DNA of 37,694 nt from Deltaproteobacteria bacterium (lineage in GTDB: Bacteria; Desulfobacterota; Dissulfuribacteria; Dissulfuribacterales; QOAL01). Positions 1 through 7,206 of the stretch are shown one piece after another; within the stretch, counting starts at the first letter, position 1; every line of letters starts with the position of its first letter. The DNA is taken from NCBI GenBank assembly GCA_026992735.1, contig JALWYO010000118.1:1-37694 (forward strand), given 5' to 3'. The notes under the pieces are model-generated. The model was not told the DNA's origin and did not search any database. It saw only the letters and a program-made list of their open reading frames with translations. The position numbers and the translations under genes are program-made.

Positions 1-41
1 ATCGCTTCTCTATCAAAGAGGCTGAACCAAGGACAAGTGAG

Positions 42-74
42 ACAGAATGTATAGCTTAAATTCTGTTAAATTTT
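42..74 (+). terminator. weak hairpin, possible terminator of an upstream gene
   Basis: ACAGAAT (42-48) and ATTCTGT (60-66) form a perfect 7-bp stem with an 11-nt loop, followed by a short A/T-rich tail (TAAATTTTG). The stem is weak and the T-run imperfect, so this may be only a chance inverted repeat in the short region left of the first gene. Confidence 0.25.
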
Positions 75-236
75 GTCTTGACAATGGGGTCCACCTCAGA
101 GGTTACGGTCCATGCCAGCACAGGGCGATTATATGATGGAGTTATTTATGGACGCCTGCATGTGGGATGATTCCGGCAGCAGGCAAGCAGGAGATTCAAG
201 CCTTGAAGGCCCGCTGTTAAAACGCATGGAACAGCT

Positions 237-1061
237 ATGGGCATGGTGGCACGCCTTTCCCTTATAGATCCTGCCAGTAAGGATTTCAGGTCGGAGGGCT
301 GCAGGTCCATTCTTGATATAATAAGGTTTGTACATGAGTGCTCCATGAGAGAAATGTTTTCCATGGGGGCCAAGGGATCATCTGGAGGAAGGCAGGCCCG
401 GAAGCTGGCAAGTAACCTGCCCTTGACGTTTTATGTCCTGGATGTTGGCGGAGGACTTGCCAGAGATGCAGGGGATAATCGTGTTATTGATATAGAACAT
501 GTCTTATCATTGCCAATGAAGGCTTTCTGGAAAGGCCTGTCCGATCCTGCTATAAGGTGGTCCGATGCCGAGCATTTTGCATGGGGGGATTATGATGCCA
601 TAATGCTGGCAGGCGGCGTTGCAGGGCGTGATTCTGCTGCATTGTCAAGTTATGCGGTATTTGCTTCGGATTATATGAACTTGAATGTGCGTTTCGGCTA
701 CCATTTTGTTCAGGTCGATGCGCTGGCAGGGGAAGATGCAGCCCATAATTTTATTACATTCAGATTCTCTGGTGGTGGCGGTAACCCGGAAGGGAGAATG
801 TTGCGGAGCAAGTTTATCGGCGCTGTCTTGACAAGGCTTGGTTTCAAGGTGAACACAACGGGAGAACTCGTGGATGCCCAGTTGAAACACGAGGACAAGG
901 AGACAATCCTGTCAGCACTTGTGTCTGTGGGCCGTCTCGCAGGAGCTACACGGCTTATGGATATGTACCTGTCCCCAGATTCTTCTCCCGATATCATGGC
1001 CGAGGAATTTTTGGCAGGCCGTTCGGATTTTTCTTCTTTTTATCAAGGTGATAAAAAGTGA
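237..1061 (+). CDS. C-terminal fragment of a PEP/pyruvate-binding (PEP-synthase-like) protein, probably a broken gene
   Basis: The 274-residue product resembles the C-terminal region of the large PEP/pyruvate-binding proteins common in Desulfobacterota. Recognisable stretches are SLIDPASKDF followed by RSILDIIRFVHECSMREMF, the YVLDVGGGL strand, the GYHFVQVDA segment, and RSKFIGAVLTRLGF followed by DAQL. The ATP-grasp (PPDK_N) and swivelling phosphohistidine domains of a full protein are absent here. The homology begins almost at the first residue. Another frame, open from 82 with ATGs at 133/136, ends at a TAG at 250-270 and could encode the preceding residues (GPLLKRMEQLWAW). A frameshift near 240-260 would join the two. 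No good ribosome binding site precedes 237. The likeliest reading is a decayed or truncated gene. A free-standing C-terminal protein or an assembly error cannot be excluded. Confidence 0.55.
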   Translation: MGMVARLSLIDPASKDFRSEGCRSILDIIRFVHECSMREMFSMGAKGSSGGRQARKLASNLPLTFYVLDVGGGLARDAGDNRVIDIEHVLSLPMKAFWKGLSDPAIRWSDAEHFAWGDYDAIMLAGGVAGRDSAALSSYAVFASDYMNLNVRFGYHFVQVDALAGEDAAHNFITFRFSGGGGNPEGRMLRSKFIGAVLTRLGFKVNTTGELVDAQLKHEDKETILSALVSVGRLAGATRLMDMYLSPDSSPDIMAEEFLAGRSDFSSFYQGDKK

Positions 1062-1156
1062 TAAGATATGTCATTATGTATAAGGCAGTATAATGCAATA
1101 CTCGAATCGGGCTCTATTTTGATAACAGTAATAAAATTTCAAAGGCAGACAGCTCT

Positions 1157-2257
1157 ATGAGCAGCACATACGAATTGACATGGATTACGCCTGATCTCGC
1201 AGTGGGTTATGCCCCCATGTCCTATGAAGATTTGGAAAGGATAAAAGAGGCAGGCATTAGCGCAATAGTGAATCTTTGCGGAGAATATTGCGATCTCCAT
1301 GAAATAGAGGAGAATGCCAGTTTTGATGTCTATTATCTGCCAATACCTGACGAACACGCACCGGACATGGCTTCCATGGAAAAGGCCCTTGAATGGCTGG
1401 ATGAGGCCATTTCCCTTGGTAAAAAAGTGCTGGTGCATTGCAAGCATGGTATCGGCAGGACAGGCACATTTGTAACAGCTTATCTTATACGAAAAGGACT
1501 TGGTTACAAGGAAGCCAGCAGGCGTATGAAGGGGACCAGGTCAAATCCAAGCTGCTGGAGTCAATGGCGGCTTCTCAAAAAATACGAGAAGAGAGAGAAA
1601 CCACTTACCATCAGGGAGCCCAGCCTGGAAAGAGATGAGGGCGTTGACCTGTCTGTGTATTTTTCAAAATATGAAAAGATTCTACATGCTGTTGACAGGA
1701 ACCTTGCCAGTAGCAAGGGAACCGTTACGAAAGAGTGCGGCAAGGCTGGTAGTGATTGTTGCTCGAAATATTTCGAACTCTTTTTTCTCGAGGCCATTTA
1801 TCTTCATGCTGCAGTGAACAGACATCTGAAACTTCAGGACAGGAAACAGCTGATAGAAAGGTCAAACAGGGTTTATAGAGCGGAAAGGGCTTTAAAGTCA
1901 AATGCAGCCAGAAATTCCAGCGAATTTCTGGAGGCGATGCAGGGTCTTTATGAAAAACAGGGGCTCATCTGTCCCTTGTTCCATAGTAAAGCATGCATGC
2001 TTTTTGATCTGCGCCCTGTAAGATGCAGGGTGTACGAAAAGGGCATGGATCAGGATAGTTTGCAACGTATTTACGACCTTATTTTTGACATATCCCGTAT
2101 GTTGTTTTTTGCTCTTTCCGGCAGGTTTCTTCAGAAGGGCATGCTGCAGTTCTCCTGTGCCGAAGTGATTTCTGGCAGATTCATGGAGACGTATTTCAAA
2201 TACGCATCCAAGGCTGAGACGAGCGGGCTTGATGAAGGCATTCCCGGTTTGCCATGA
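1157..2257 (+). CDS. dual-specificity/tyrosine phosphatase fused to a YkgJ-like cysteine-rich domain
   Basis: Residues 1-145 form a DSP/PTP-type phosphatase. The P-loop is VHCKHGIGRTGT, with nucleophile Cys95 and Arg101, and an upstream Asp (PIPDEH, about D65) is a candidate general acid. Such enzymes hydrolyse phosphoesters through a cysteinyl-phosphate intermediate. Residues about 190-330 look like the YkgJ/UPF0153 zinc/iron-chelating family: C194, paired C201-C202, then CPLF (C272), C280 and DLRPVRCRVYE (C290), which matches the family's CPxL...C.hy..RP..CR.y signature. The protein is cytosolic, with no signal peptide or membrane segment. The gene overlaps the next one by 4 nt (ATGA), so the two are co-translated. 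No strong Shine-Dalgarno precedes the ATG. The phosphatase call is firm and the YkgJ-like call probable. The substrate is unknown; redox or metal control of the phosphatase is only a guess. Confidence 0.8.
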   Translation: MSSTYELTWITPDLAVGYAPMSYEDLERIKEAGISAIVNLCGEYCDLHEIEENASFDVYYLPIPDEHAPDMASMEKALEWLDEAISLGKKVLVHCKHGIGRTGTFVTAYLIRKGLGYKEASRRMKGTRSNPSCWSQWRLLKKYEKREKPLTIREPSLERDEGVDLSVYFSKYEKILHAVDRNLASSKGTVTKECGKAGSDCCSKYFELFFLEAIYLHAAVNRHLKLQDRKQLIERSNRVYRAERALKSNAARNSSEFLEAMQGLYEKQGLICPLFHSKACMLFDLRPVRCRVYEKGMDQDSLQRIYDLIFDISRMLFFALSGRFLQKGMLQFSCAEVISGRFMETYFKYASKAETSGLDEGIPGLP

Positions 2258-3435
2258 AGGCCGGCAGCAGCACAGTGCTGCGCATGTTTGCCATGTGTCC
2301 GCCAGGCTTGGAGGATATTCTATGCCGTGAGCTTGAAGGTCTCGGCATAGAACCTTGCAAAATATATGGCGGAGCTGAGTTTTCAGGAGATCTTTCCACC
2401 CTGTACTCGGCCAATCTATGGTCCAGGGTGGCAGGCAGAATATTGGTAAGGATAGGTTCCTTCCGGCTCGTTTCCCTGGATGCTGCGGCAGGCCGTTTTG
2501 CCAGGTATCCGTGGGAGATATACCTTGGCGGATATTCCAGGGTGCGTATCAGGGCCTCTGTCCATAAATCCAGGATTTATCACAGCGGCGCTTTGAAACA
2601 AAGGCTTCTTCAGGGTATCAGTGCACGGCTCGGCAGGGAGATACAGGCAGTGCCGGATAGACAGGGTTCCGACTATCCCCTGGTTTTTGTCAGGATGTCC
2701 AGGGATCGTTGCCTGTTAAGCCTGGATAGTTCAGGGGAACACCTTCATAAAAGAGGTTTTAAGAAGTACAGTGTTAAGGCCCCTCTCAGGGAGAACCTGG
2801 CTGCTGCCATGCTTTATATATCTGGATGGGACAGGCGTTCGCCATTGCTGGATCCTTTCTGTGGCTCCGGCACCATTCTTATTGAGGCCCTCCTAATGGC
2901 ATCTTCGATTCCTCCTGGCAGGCATCGCCGTTTTGCATTCATGGACTGGAGAAATTTCAGCAGGCACCTGTGGACACAACTTCTCAGGCGTGCTGACAGG
3001 CTTGTGCAAAGGCCTGATGTGGAGATAATAGGGCAGGACAGGTCCCCGGAAGCGGTGGAGGCAACACTTTTTAACATTGAAAATGCCGGGTTTTCGGGGC
3101 AGGCAAGGGTTGTTCAGGAGAATGTTTCAGCGGTTGGCAGGCATTGCATTCAGAATAATGGATTTATTGTCACCAATCCGCCTTATGGCCACCGTTTAAG
3201 AGGAAACTATGACATAATGGGTCTCTATTCGGTTTTTGGCAGGATTATACGTGCAAGGCTGCCCAAATGGCATCTTACGCTTCTTTACCCTGTCGAATTT
3301 CCAGGACTCAGGCGTGCTCTTGGCTTGAACCTTGCCACTGTCTGCCGCTTCTCCAATGGAGGAATCCGGGTTGCTGTTCTATCTCGCAATATCTTGTCAT
3401 CCAGTAGCCCATCATGCACATCTAATACTGCCTAA
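2254..3435 (+). CDS. THUMP-domain class I SAM-dependent rRNA methyltransferase (RlmL N-terminal-like)
   Basis: This is a probable 23S rRNA guanine-N2 methyltransferase of the RlmL/YpsC type. The N-terminal third carries the family start (CPPGLEDILCRELEGLG) and a THUMP RNA-binding domain, including RIYHSGALKQR and then LDSSGEHLHKRGFK. The Rossmann-fold methyltransferase has motif I in LLDPFCGSGTILIEA (about residues 200-214), an acidic motif II (GQDRSPEAVEATLFNIENAG) and the target-base motif IV VTNPPYG (about 310). Its 393 residues match single-enzyme members rather than the fused RlmKL of enterobacteria. The last dozen residues are serine-rich and poorly conserved. The start codon overlaps the stop of the phosphatase gene. 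The family assignment is solid; the exact modified base is not visible from sequence. Confidence 0.85.
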   Translation: MKAGSSTVLRMFAMCPPGLEDILCRELEGLGIEPCKIYGGAEFSGDLSTLYSANLWSRVAGRILVRIGSFRLVSLDAAAGRFARYPWEIYLGGYSRVRIRASVHKSRIYHSGALKQRLLQGISARLGREIQAVPDRQGSDYPLVFVRMSRDRCLLSLDSSGEHLHKRGFKKYSVKAPLRENLAAAMLYISGWDRRSPLLDPFCGSGTILIEALLMASSIPPGRHRRFAFMDWRNFSRHLWTQLLRRADRLVQRPDVEIIGQDRSPEAVEATLFNIENAGFSGQARVVQENVSAVGRHCIQNNGFIVTNPPYGHRLRGNYDIMGLYSVFGRIIRARLPKWHLTLLYPVEFPGLRRALGLNLATVCRFSNGGIRVAVLSRNILSSSSPSCTSNTA

Positions 3436-3501
3436 ATGGCTTTATCTATCCCTTAATCGACTCATTTTTAAGTGTCTATTCATCCCTGAAATGGCTGAAA
3501 C

Positions 3502-3531
3502 CAGCTGTTTTCCCTGAATAACAGCTGTTTT
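3502..3531 (+). terminator. Rho-independent terminator upstream of the dcw operon
   Basis: CAGCTGTT (3502-3509) can pair with AACAGCTG (3520-3527) around a 10-nt loop, followed directly by TTTT. The same bases also read as two CAGCTGTTTTC direct repeats 20 bp apart, because CAGCTG is itself palindromic. Its position just after the methyltransferase gene and before the mraZ promoter favours a terminator. Confidence 0.5.
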
Positions 3532-3579
3532 CTGCCTTATTGGTCATTTATTTCCGCCTATTTTTTAAAGAATTGTTTC

Positions 3580-3609
3580 TTGACAGGACAATGCTCTTTC
3601 CAATATAGT
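3580..3609 (+). promoter_or_regulatory. sigma70-type promoter of the dcw operon
   Basis: A perfect TTGACA (3580-3585) is followed by an 18-nt spacer and TATAGT (3604-3609), about 45 bp upstream of the mraZ ATG. The expected transcription start lies near 3616, inside the phased GTGG repeats. This is the only clear promoter for the following genes, which are closely packed to 19494. Confidence 0.75.
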
Positions 3610-3642
3610 GGCATTAGGTGGGGTAAAGTGGTAAAAAGGGGT
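3608..3642 (+). promoter_or_regulatory. MraZ operator: four GTGG-type repeats at an exact 10-bp period
   Basis: GTGGC (3608), GTGGG (3618), GTGGT (3628) and GGGGT (3638) recur at exactly 10-bp steps, so they all lie on one face of the helix. MraZ is known to bind tandem TGGGN-type repeats of this period upstream of its own gene in E. coli and related layouts elsewhere. The first repeat overlaps the -10 box and the rest cover the start site and leader. That is consistent with autorepression by the ring-shaped MraZ oligomer. The last repeat merges into the AGAGG ribosome binding site. Confidence 0.75.
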
Positions 3643-3651
3643 AGAGGTTAA

Positions 3652-4101
3652 ATGTTTAGGGGCAGATCAACCCATAACCTTGATGCCAAGGGAAGGCTTA
3701 GTATTCCTGCCAGGTTCAAGGATATTCTCAGGGCTAAGTATGATATGAAGCTCATTGTGACAAACCTGCCCTCCTGTCTTGCTGCTTACCCTGTTGAAGA
3801 ATGGAAAGCTGTTGAAGAACAGTTCAGCAGGTTCCGCTTTGGCCCTCCCAAGGTGCTTGCCTTTAAGCGTTATCTGCTGGGAGCTGCCATTGATTGTGCA
3901 CTTGATGGCCAGGGCAGGATCCTTCTGCCTGCAACTCTTCGTCAAGAGGCTGGAATTGTGAGGGAAGTAGTTCTGGTTGGCATGCTCAACTATTTTGAGA
4001 TATGGAGCAAGGATCTGCTTGAGAGTCAGTTGACGGAGACGAAAGAAAATTTTGATGCTATCAGCGATGACATCATTAAAGAATTCGGTATCGGGATCTG
4101 A
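3652..4101 (+). CDS. mraZ: transcriptional regulator MraZ
   Basis: MraZ is the first gene of the dcw cluster and a DNA-binding autorepressor of the operon with an AbrB-like double-psi fold. The 149-residue protein starts FRGRSTHNLDAKGRLSIPAR, the canonical first SpoVT/AbrB repeat with its DxKGR motif. The second repeat is LDGQGRILLPATLR, about residues 83-96, with the matching DxxGR motif. Length is typical of the family. AGAGG lies a few bases before the ATG. Its likely operator is visible directly upstream. The 3' end overlaps rsmH by about 50 bp, so translation of the two is coupled. Confidence 0.95.
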   Translation: MFRGRSTHNLDAKGRLSIPARFKDILRAKYDMKLIVTNLPSCLAAYPVEEWKAVEEQFSRFRFGPPKVLAFKRYLLGAAIDCALDGQGRILLPATLRQEAGIVREVVLVGMLNYFEIWSKDLLESQLTETKENFDAISDDIIKEFGIGI

Positions 4102-4990
4102 TCCTGCGGGGATACACGCTCCTGTTCTTGTCAGCGAGGTGATTGATGCCCTGTGCCCTTCTCCCGGAGATGTATTGCTGGATGCCACTGTTGGAATGGG
4201 AGGGCATTCTTCGCTGTTGTTGAAGCATGAGCCTGGCATCAAAAAGCTGCTGGCAATGGACTGGGATGAGCATGCTCTTGCCATGGCAAAAAAACGTCTC
4301 GGAGGCCATGGAAAGAGGGTCAGGTTTTATCAGGGCAACTTCCTTGATATGGATGCCATACTCCATGAAGAAGGCGAACCTGGTTTCAACGGGATACTCA
4401 TGGATTTGGGAGTCTCATCTTTTCAGCTTGACCAGTCTGGCAGAGGATTCAGTTTTTTAAGGGATGAGCCTCTGGACATGCGCATGGACCGTTCGGGTAC
4501 GATAACAGCTGCTGATATGCTGAACAAGTTGCCTGTTGAGCGCCTGGAGGAGCTGATACGGCTTTACGGCGAGGAAAGATGGGCAGGCAAGATTTCCAAG
4601 GCCATTCTGGCAAGAAGAAGCAAAAGGCCCATACTATCTACCAAAGAGCTTGCTGATATCATTGCTTCCTCGATACCAAAGCGTTTTCATCCAAAGAAAA
4701 TACATCCAGCCACAAGGACTTTCCAGGCGCTGCGTATAGCAGTGAACCGGGAACTTGAAAATTTGACAGGAGCCTTGGAAAAGGCAAGTGAATGTCTCCT
4801 GCCAGGGGGACGGTTGGTGGTGATAAGTTTTCACTCTCTCGAGGACCGGATTGTGAAGCACTATATCAAGAGGGACACCAGCCTGAAGGTGCTGACAAAA
4901 AGGCCTGTAGTTCCAGGTCCTGGAGAAACCGTTTTCAATCCAAGGGCCAGAAGCGCAAAACTTAGGGCCGCTGTCAAGTCAGAGCCATAA
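4052..4990 (+). CDS. rsmH: 16S rRNA (cytosine1402-N4)-methyltransferase RsmH (MraW)
   Basis: RsmH methylates N4 of C1402 in the 16S rRNA decoding centre using SAM. Diagnostic segments are HAPVLVSEVIDAL near the N-terminus, SAM motif I LLDATVGMGGHS, MDLGVSSFQLDQSGRGFSF, the DMRMD box, HPATRTFQALRIAVNREL and VVISFHSLEDRIVKHY. The C-terminus ends in the usual NPRARSAKLRAA. The family is typically about 310 residues, as here. The start is uncertain: TTG at 4052, ATG at 4055 and ATG at 4067 are all in frame inside the mraZ 3' end. GAAAG at 4041 favours 4055. Conserved homology begins about 20 residues later. Confidence 0.95.
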   Translation: MMLSAMTSLKNSVSGSDPAGIHAPVLVSEVIDALCPSPGDVLLDATVGMGGHSSLLLKHEPGIKKLLAMDWDEHALAMAKKRLGGHGKRVRFYQGNFLDMDAILHEEGEPGFNGILMDLGVSSFQLDQSGRGFSFLRDEPLDMRMDRSGTITAADMLNKLPVERLEELIRLYGEERWAGKISKAILARRSKRPILSTKELADIIASSIPKRFHPKKIHPATRTFQALRIAVNRELENLTGALEKASECLLPGGRLVVISFHSLEDRIVKHYIKRDTSLKVLTKRPVVPGPGETVFNPRARSAKLRAAVKSEP

Positions 4991-5005
4991 TATGGAGGTG
5001 AAAAT

Positions 5006-5365
5006 ATGACAAGCAAATCAGCCACTCTAAGGATGCCTCAGAGAAGGGTTTATTCGCCCCAAAACCGAAGGCGGAGGAAGGCGAGGCCTTCTATTTCGTT
5101 TTCTGTACCATGGTCTATGAAGACTGTTGCGGCAGTATTTTTAACCATTGCGCTCATTTCATTGTCTTTTTTTGCAAGCTACAAGATCAGGACCGTGGCT
5201 ATGGATACGCAGGTGCTTGAGGCACGATATCTTAACATTCAAAAAGAAAATGCACTTCTATCTGAAAAATATTCCAGCATGACCAGCCGGAAGCGACTGG
5301 CTGTCTTGGGTAAAAAGCTGGGACTGCATGCACCGGCAAAGGAGCAAGTCGTTACACTATACTAA
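5006..5365 (+). CDS. ftsL: cell division protein FtsL
   Basis: This is a small bitopic division protein of the FtsL family, which joins FtsQ and FtsB in the complex that activates septal peptidoglycan synthesis. The 119 residues have a basic cytoplasmic tail (QNRRRRKARP), one membrane segment at about residues 36-56 (TVAAVFLTIALISLSFFASY) and a periplasmic helix rich in charged and leucine heptads (VLEARYLNIQKENALLSEKY), a typical short coiled coil. It has a strong GGAGGTG ribosome binding site 8 nt before the ATG. Identification rests on position (rsmH-ftsL-ftsI) and architecture, because FtsL sequences are poorly conserved. A gap of 99 bp separates it from the ftsI-like gene. Confidence 0.85.
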   Translation: MTSKSATLRMPQRRVYSPQNRRRRKARPSISFSVPWSMKTVAAVFLTIALISLSFFASYKIRTVAMDTQVLEARYLNIQKENALLSEKYSSMTSRKRLAVLGKKLGLHAPAKEQVVTLY

Positions 5366-5464
5366 TCTGTAGCGTTGATTTAATGCACTGTAGTGCAAAT
5401 GCCTTTTGGGCAAGATTAAAGTTGTGTCAGGGACAGGGACGGACATAAAGAGGGTAATAGGGAG

Positions 5465-7054
5465 TTGACGAAGCGGACCACAATCCGGATTCTTGGGGCA
5501 GTAACCAGTTTGTTTTTTCTGGGCTTGATATTCTCAGGATGTTTCGGTGAAAAGGTCCCGGAGAGAGATGAAATGGAGGCTGATCTCCAGCCTGTCCCTG
5601 GCAGTGTTGTTTTAAAGACCTCTCTTAATAACAGGCTTCTTCACAGGTTGCCTATTGCAGACAGGACAGGGGCACTGTTGGCTGTATCCAGAGCGGATTC
5701 CTCTGGCAGGGTTGTGAGGTTTCATCCCAATGGTGGGCTCGGGCTTCCTGTGCTTGGCTATCTTGATAGTTATGGCAGAGGTCTTGAAGGCATAGAGTAC
5801 AGCTACGATGCTGTGCTTGCCTCCAGTGACCGCAAGCTGGTTGATGCGCTTTTTCTTTCCATTGATATAAAGGTCCAGGCTGAGACAGAAAAAAATCTCA
5901 GGTGGCAGATGAAGAGATTGAAGGCAGACAGGGGCTGTGAGATTATCATGGACCTTGAAAATGGCCAGATTCTGGCCATGGCAAGCCTGTCAAAAGACAA
6001 CACATCTGGAACAGGCACGCCAGAATTTTCCAATTATGGGATCAGGGAGGGCTTAAATCCCTGGGGATTGGTCATAAATCTTGCCTGGTTGATGCAGATC
6101 CAGGAACACCTTCAGGAGACCGGTCATGAGGCCGGCAATCTTAAGGGAAAAGACAATAAGCCTGCCCGCTTTAAAAAGGCATTTAATGTTCCATGGCACT
6201 GGATAGATGTTGGTGCTAAGGGCAAGCTCTGGACCAGATTGAAGACCAGAGACCTTGCGAGATTGCCCATGGACCAATCTATCTTAAAGCTTCTTATAAG
6301 GTTGGGAATGGGCCAGCCTACCGGTATTGATCTGCCAGGAGAACAGCAGGGCGGCCTGCCTGTGTCATTGCCCGTTTCAATGTCCGAAAGCATCGGGAGC
6401 GTGATAGACTCTGGTTTTAATGCCACTCCCCTGCAGACACTCTGTGTATTTTCTGCAATTATCAAGGCAGGCACCAGGCTCAGACCAAGCCTGGCAGTAA
6501 ACGGTGGGAAAAATAGCAGTATAGACTCATGTCCAGGGCTGTTCGATGTTACTGCGGTAAAGGAGTTTCTAAAGCGGGTTGGAAACGATCAAGGGCCATC
6601 CATTGCCTCGGTGACCATGACTACTGCTGCTGGCCACGTTGCTTTTCAAACCATAGGTATGGGAGTGTGGCCGTCAAAATCTCCGAGAATAAGTTATATT
6701 TCGGTCCTGGAAAATGCCAGGATAGATGCCAGCCAGAGGCGCGGGACTCTGGGCAGGACATCCCGTGTTGCCAGGCTTGCTGGATTGCAGCCCAGTGTGG
6801 CAGGGCCATTTAATATCAACGGCCGGAGCGCTGTCGTTGTTCGTGATGTTCAGAAAGCTGCTCTAGGTCTTGGAGCTTCCGGCGTTGTCATGCCTGACTT
6901 AAAGGGCAAATCCATGAGAAGTGCGCTGGAAATTGTCTCAGGCCTCGGGTTAAAGCTCAAGGTAAAGGGAGCGGGCTTGGTGAGGAAGCAGTATCCGAAG
7001 GCTGGTAAGCCAATAAAAAAGGGCGACAGTTGCACTATTATTTGTAAGCGCTGA
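5465..7054 (+). CDS. catalytically degenerate FtsI/PBP3-like protein with C-terminal PASTA domain
   Basis: The gene sits at the ftsI position. The 529-residue product keeps class B PBP landmarks: LPIADRTGALLAVS (usual RGxIxDRnGxxLA), GLEGIEYSYD, SIDIKVQAE, IIMDLENGQILAMAS, RLGMGQPTGIDLPGE..GGLP, ATPLQT and VLENAR. A PASTA domain occupies about residues 474-527 (VVMPDLKGKSMRSALEIV...). The three active-site motifs are gone. Where PGSTFKP should be there is NPWGLVI (198-204). The SxN segment is replaced by a shortened RLPMDQSILKLL. KTGT is replaced by TAAGHVA (387-393). It is also shorter than usual PASTA-bearing PBPs. The N-terminus is one hydrophobic segment ending FSGC (C26), either a lipobox or a membrane anchor. 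The start is TTG with AAGAGGG about 10 nt upstream. A scaffolding role in the divisome is inferred; transpeptidase activity is not expected. Confidence 0.85.
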   Translation: MTKRTTIRILGAVTSLFFLGLIFSGCFGEKVPERDEMEADLQPVPGSVVLKTSLNNRLLHRLPIADRTGALLAVSRADSSGRVVRFHPNGGLGLPVLGYLDSYGRGLEGIEYSYDAVLASSDRKLVDALFLSIDIKVQAETEKNLRWQMKRLKADRGCEIIMDLENGQILAMASLSKDNTSGTGTPEFSNYGIREGLNPWGLVINLAWLMQIQEHLQETGHEAGNLKGKDNKPARFKKAFNVPWHWIDVGAKGKLWTRLKTRDLARLPMDQSILKLLIRLGMGQPTGIDLPGEQQGGLPVSLPVSMSESIGSVIDSGFNATPLQTLCVFSAIIKAGTRLRPSLAVNGGKNSSIDSCPGLFDVTAVKEFLKRVGNDQGPSIASVTMTTAAGHVAFQTIGMGVWPSKSPRISYISVLENARIDASQRRGTLGRTSRVARLAGLQPSVAGPFNINGRSAVVVRDVQKAALGLGASGVVMPDLKGKSMRSALEIVSGLGLKLKVKGAGLVRKQYPKAGKPIKKGDSCTIICKR

Positions 7055-7206
7055 TGTTTTTCACAGGGTCAAGTGTCTGCTGTGCTGCTGCTGCCAAAGA
7101 ACTTCTTTCATAACCAGGTATGCTGTTTTTTTTAAGGGCTCAATAAATGGATCAGCGTTTTCATGCTTCAAACCAATGGTAAATCCGGCTACATGAGGTT
7201 TTTTTG

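Noticed and set aside
3502-3532. Two CAGCTGTTTTC direct repeats 20 bp apart as an operator
   Set aside because: The two copies pair with each other to form a stem followed by TTTT just after a gene end, so a terminator explains them more simply.
3667-4284. Long minus-strand open frame opposite mraZ and rsmH
   Set aside because: It has no recognisable family, runs across two well-supported genes and lacks a ribosome binding site; it is a by-product of codon bias.
5985-5996. Ser174-Leu-Ser-Lys177 in the FtsI-like protein formally fits SxxK
   Set aside because: It lies directly after the conserved GQILAMA strand, where normal PBPs have a variable loop, about 25 residues before the true SxxK position; the aligned site itself is NPWGLVI.
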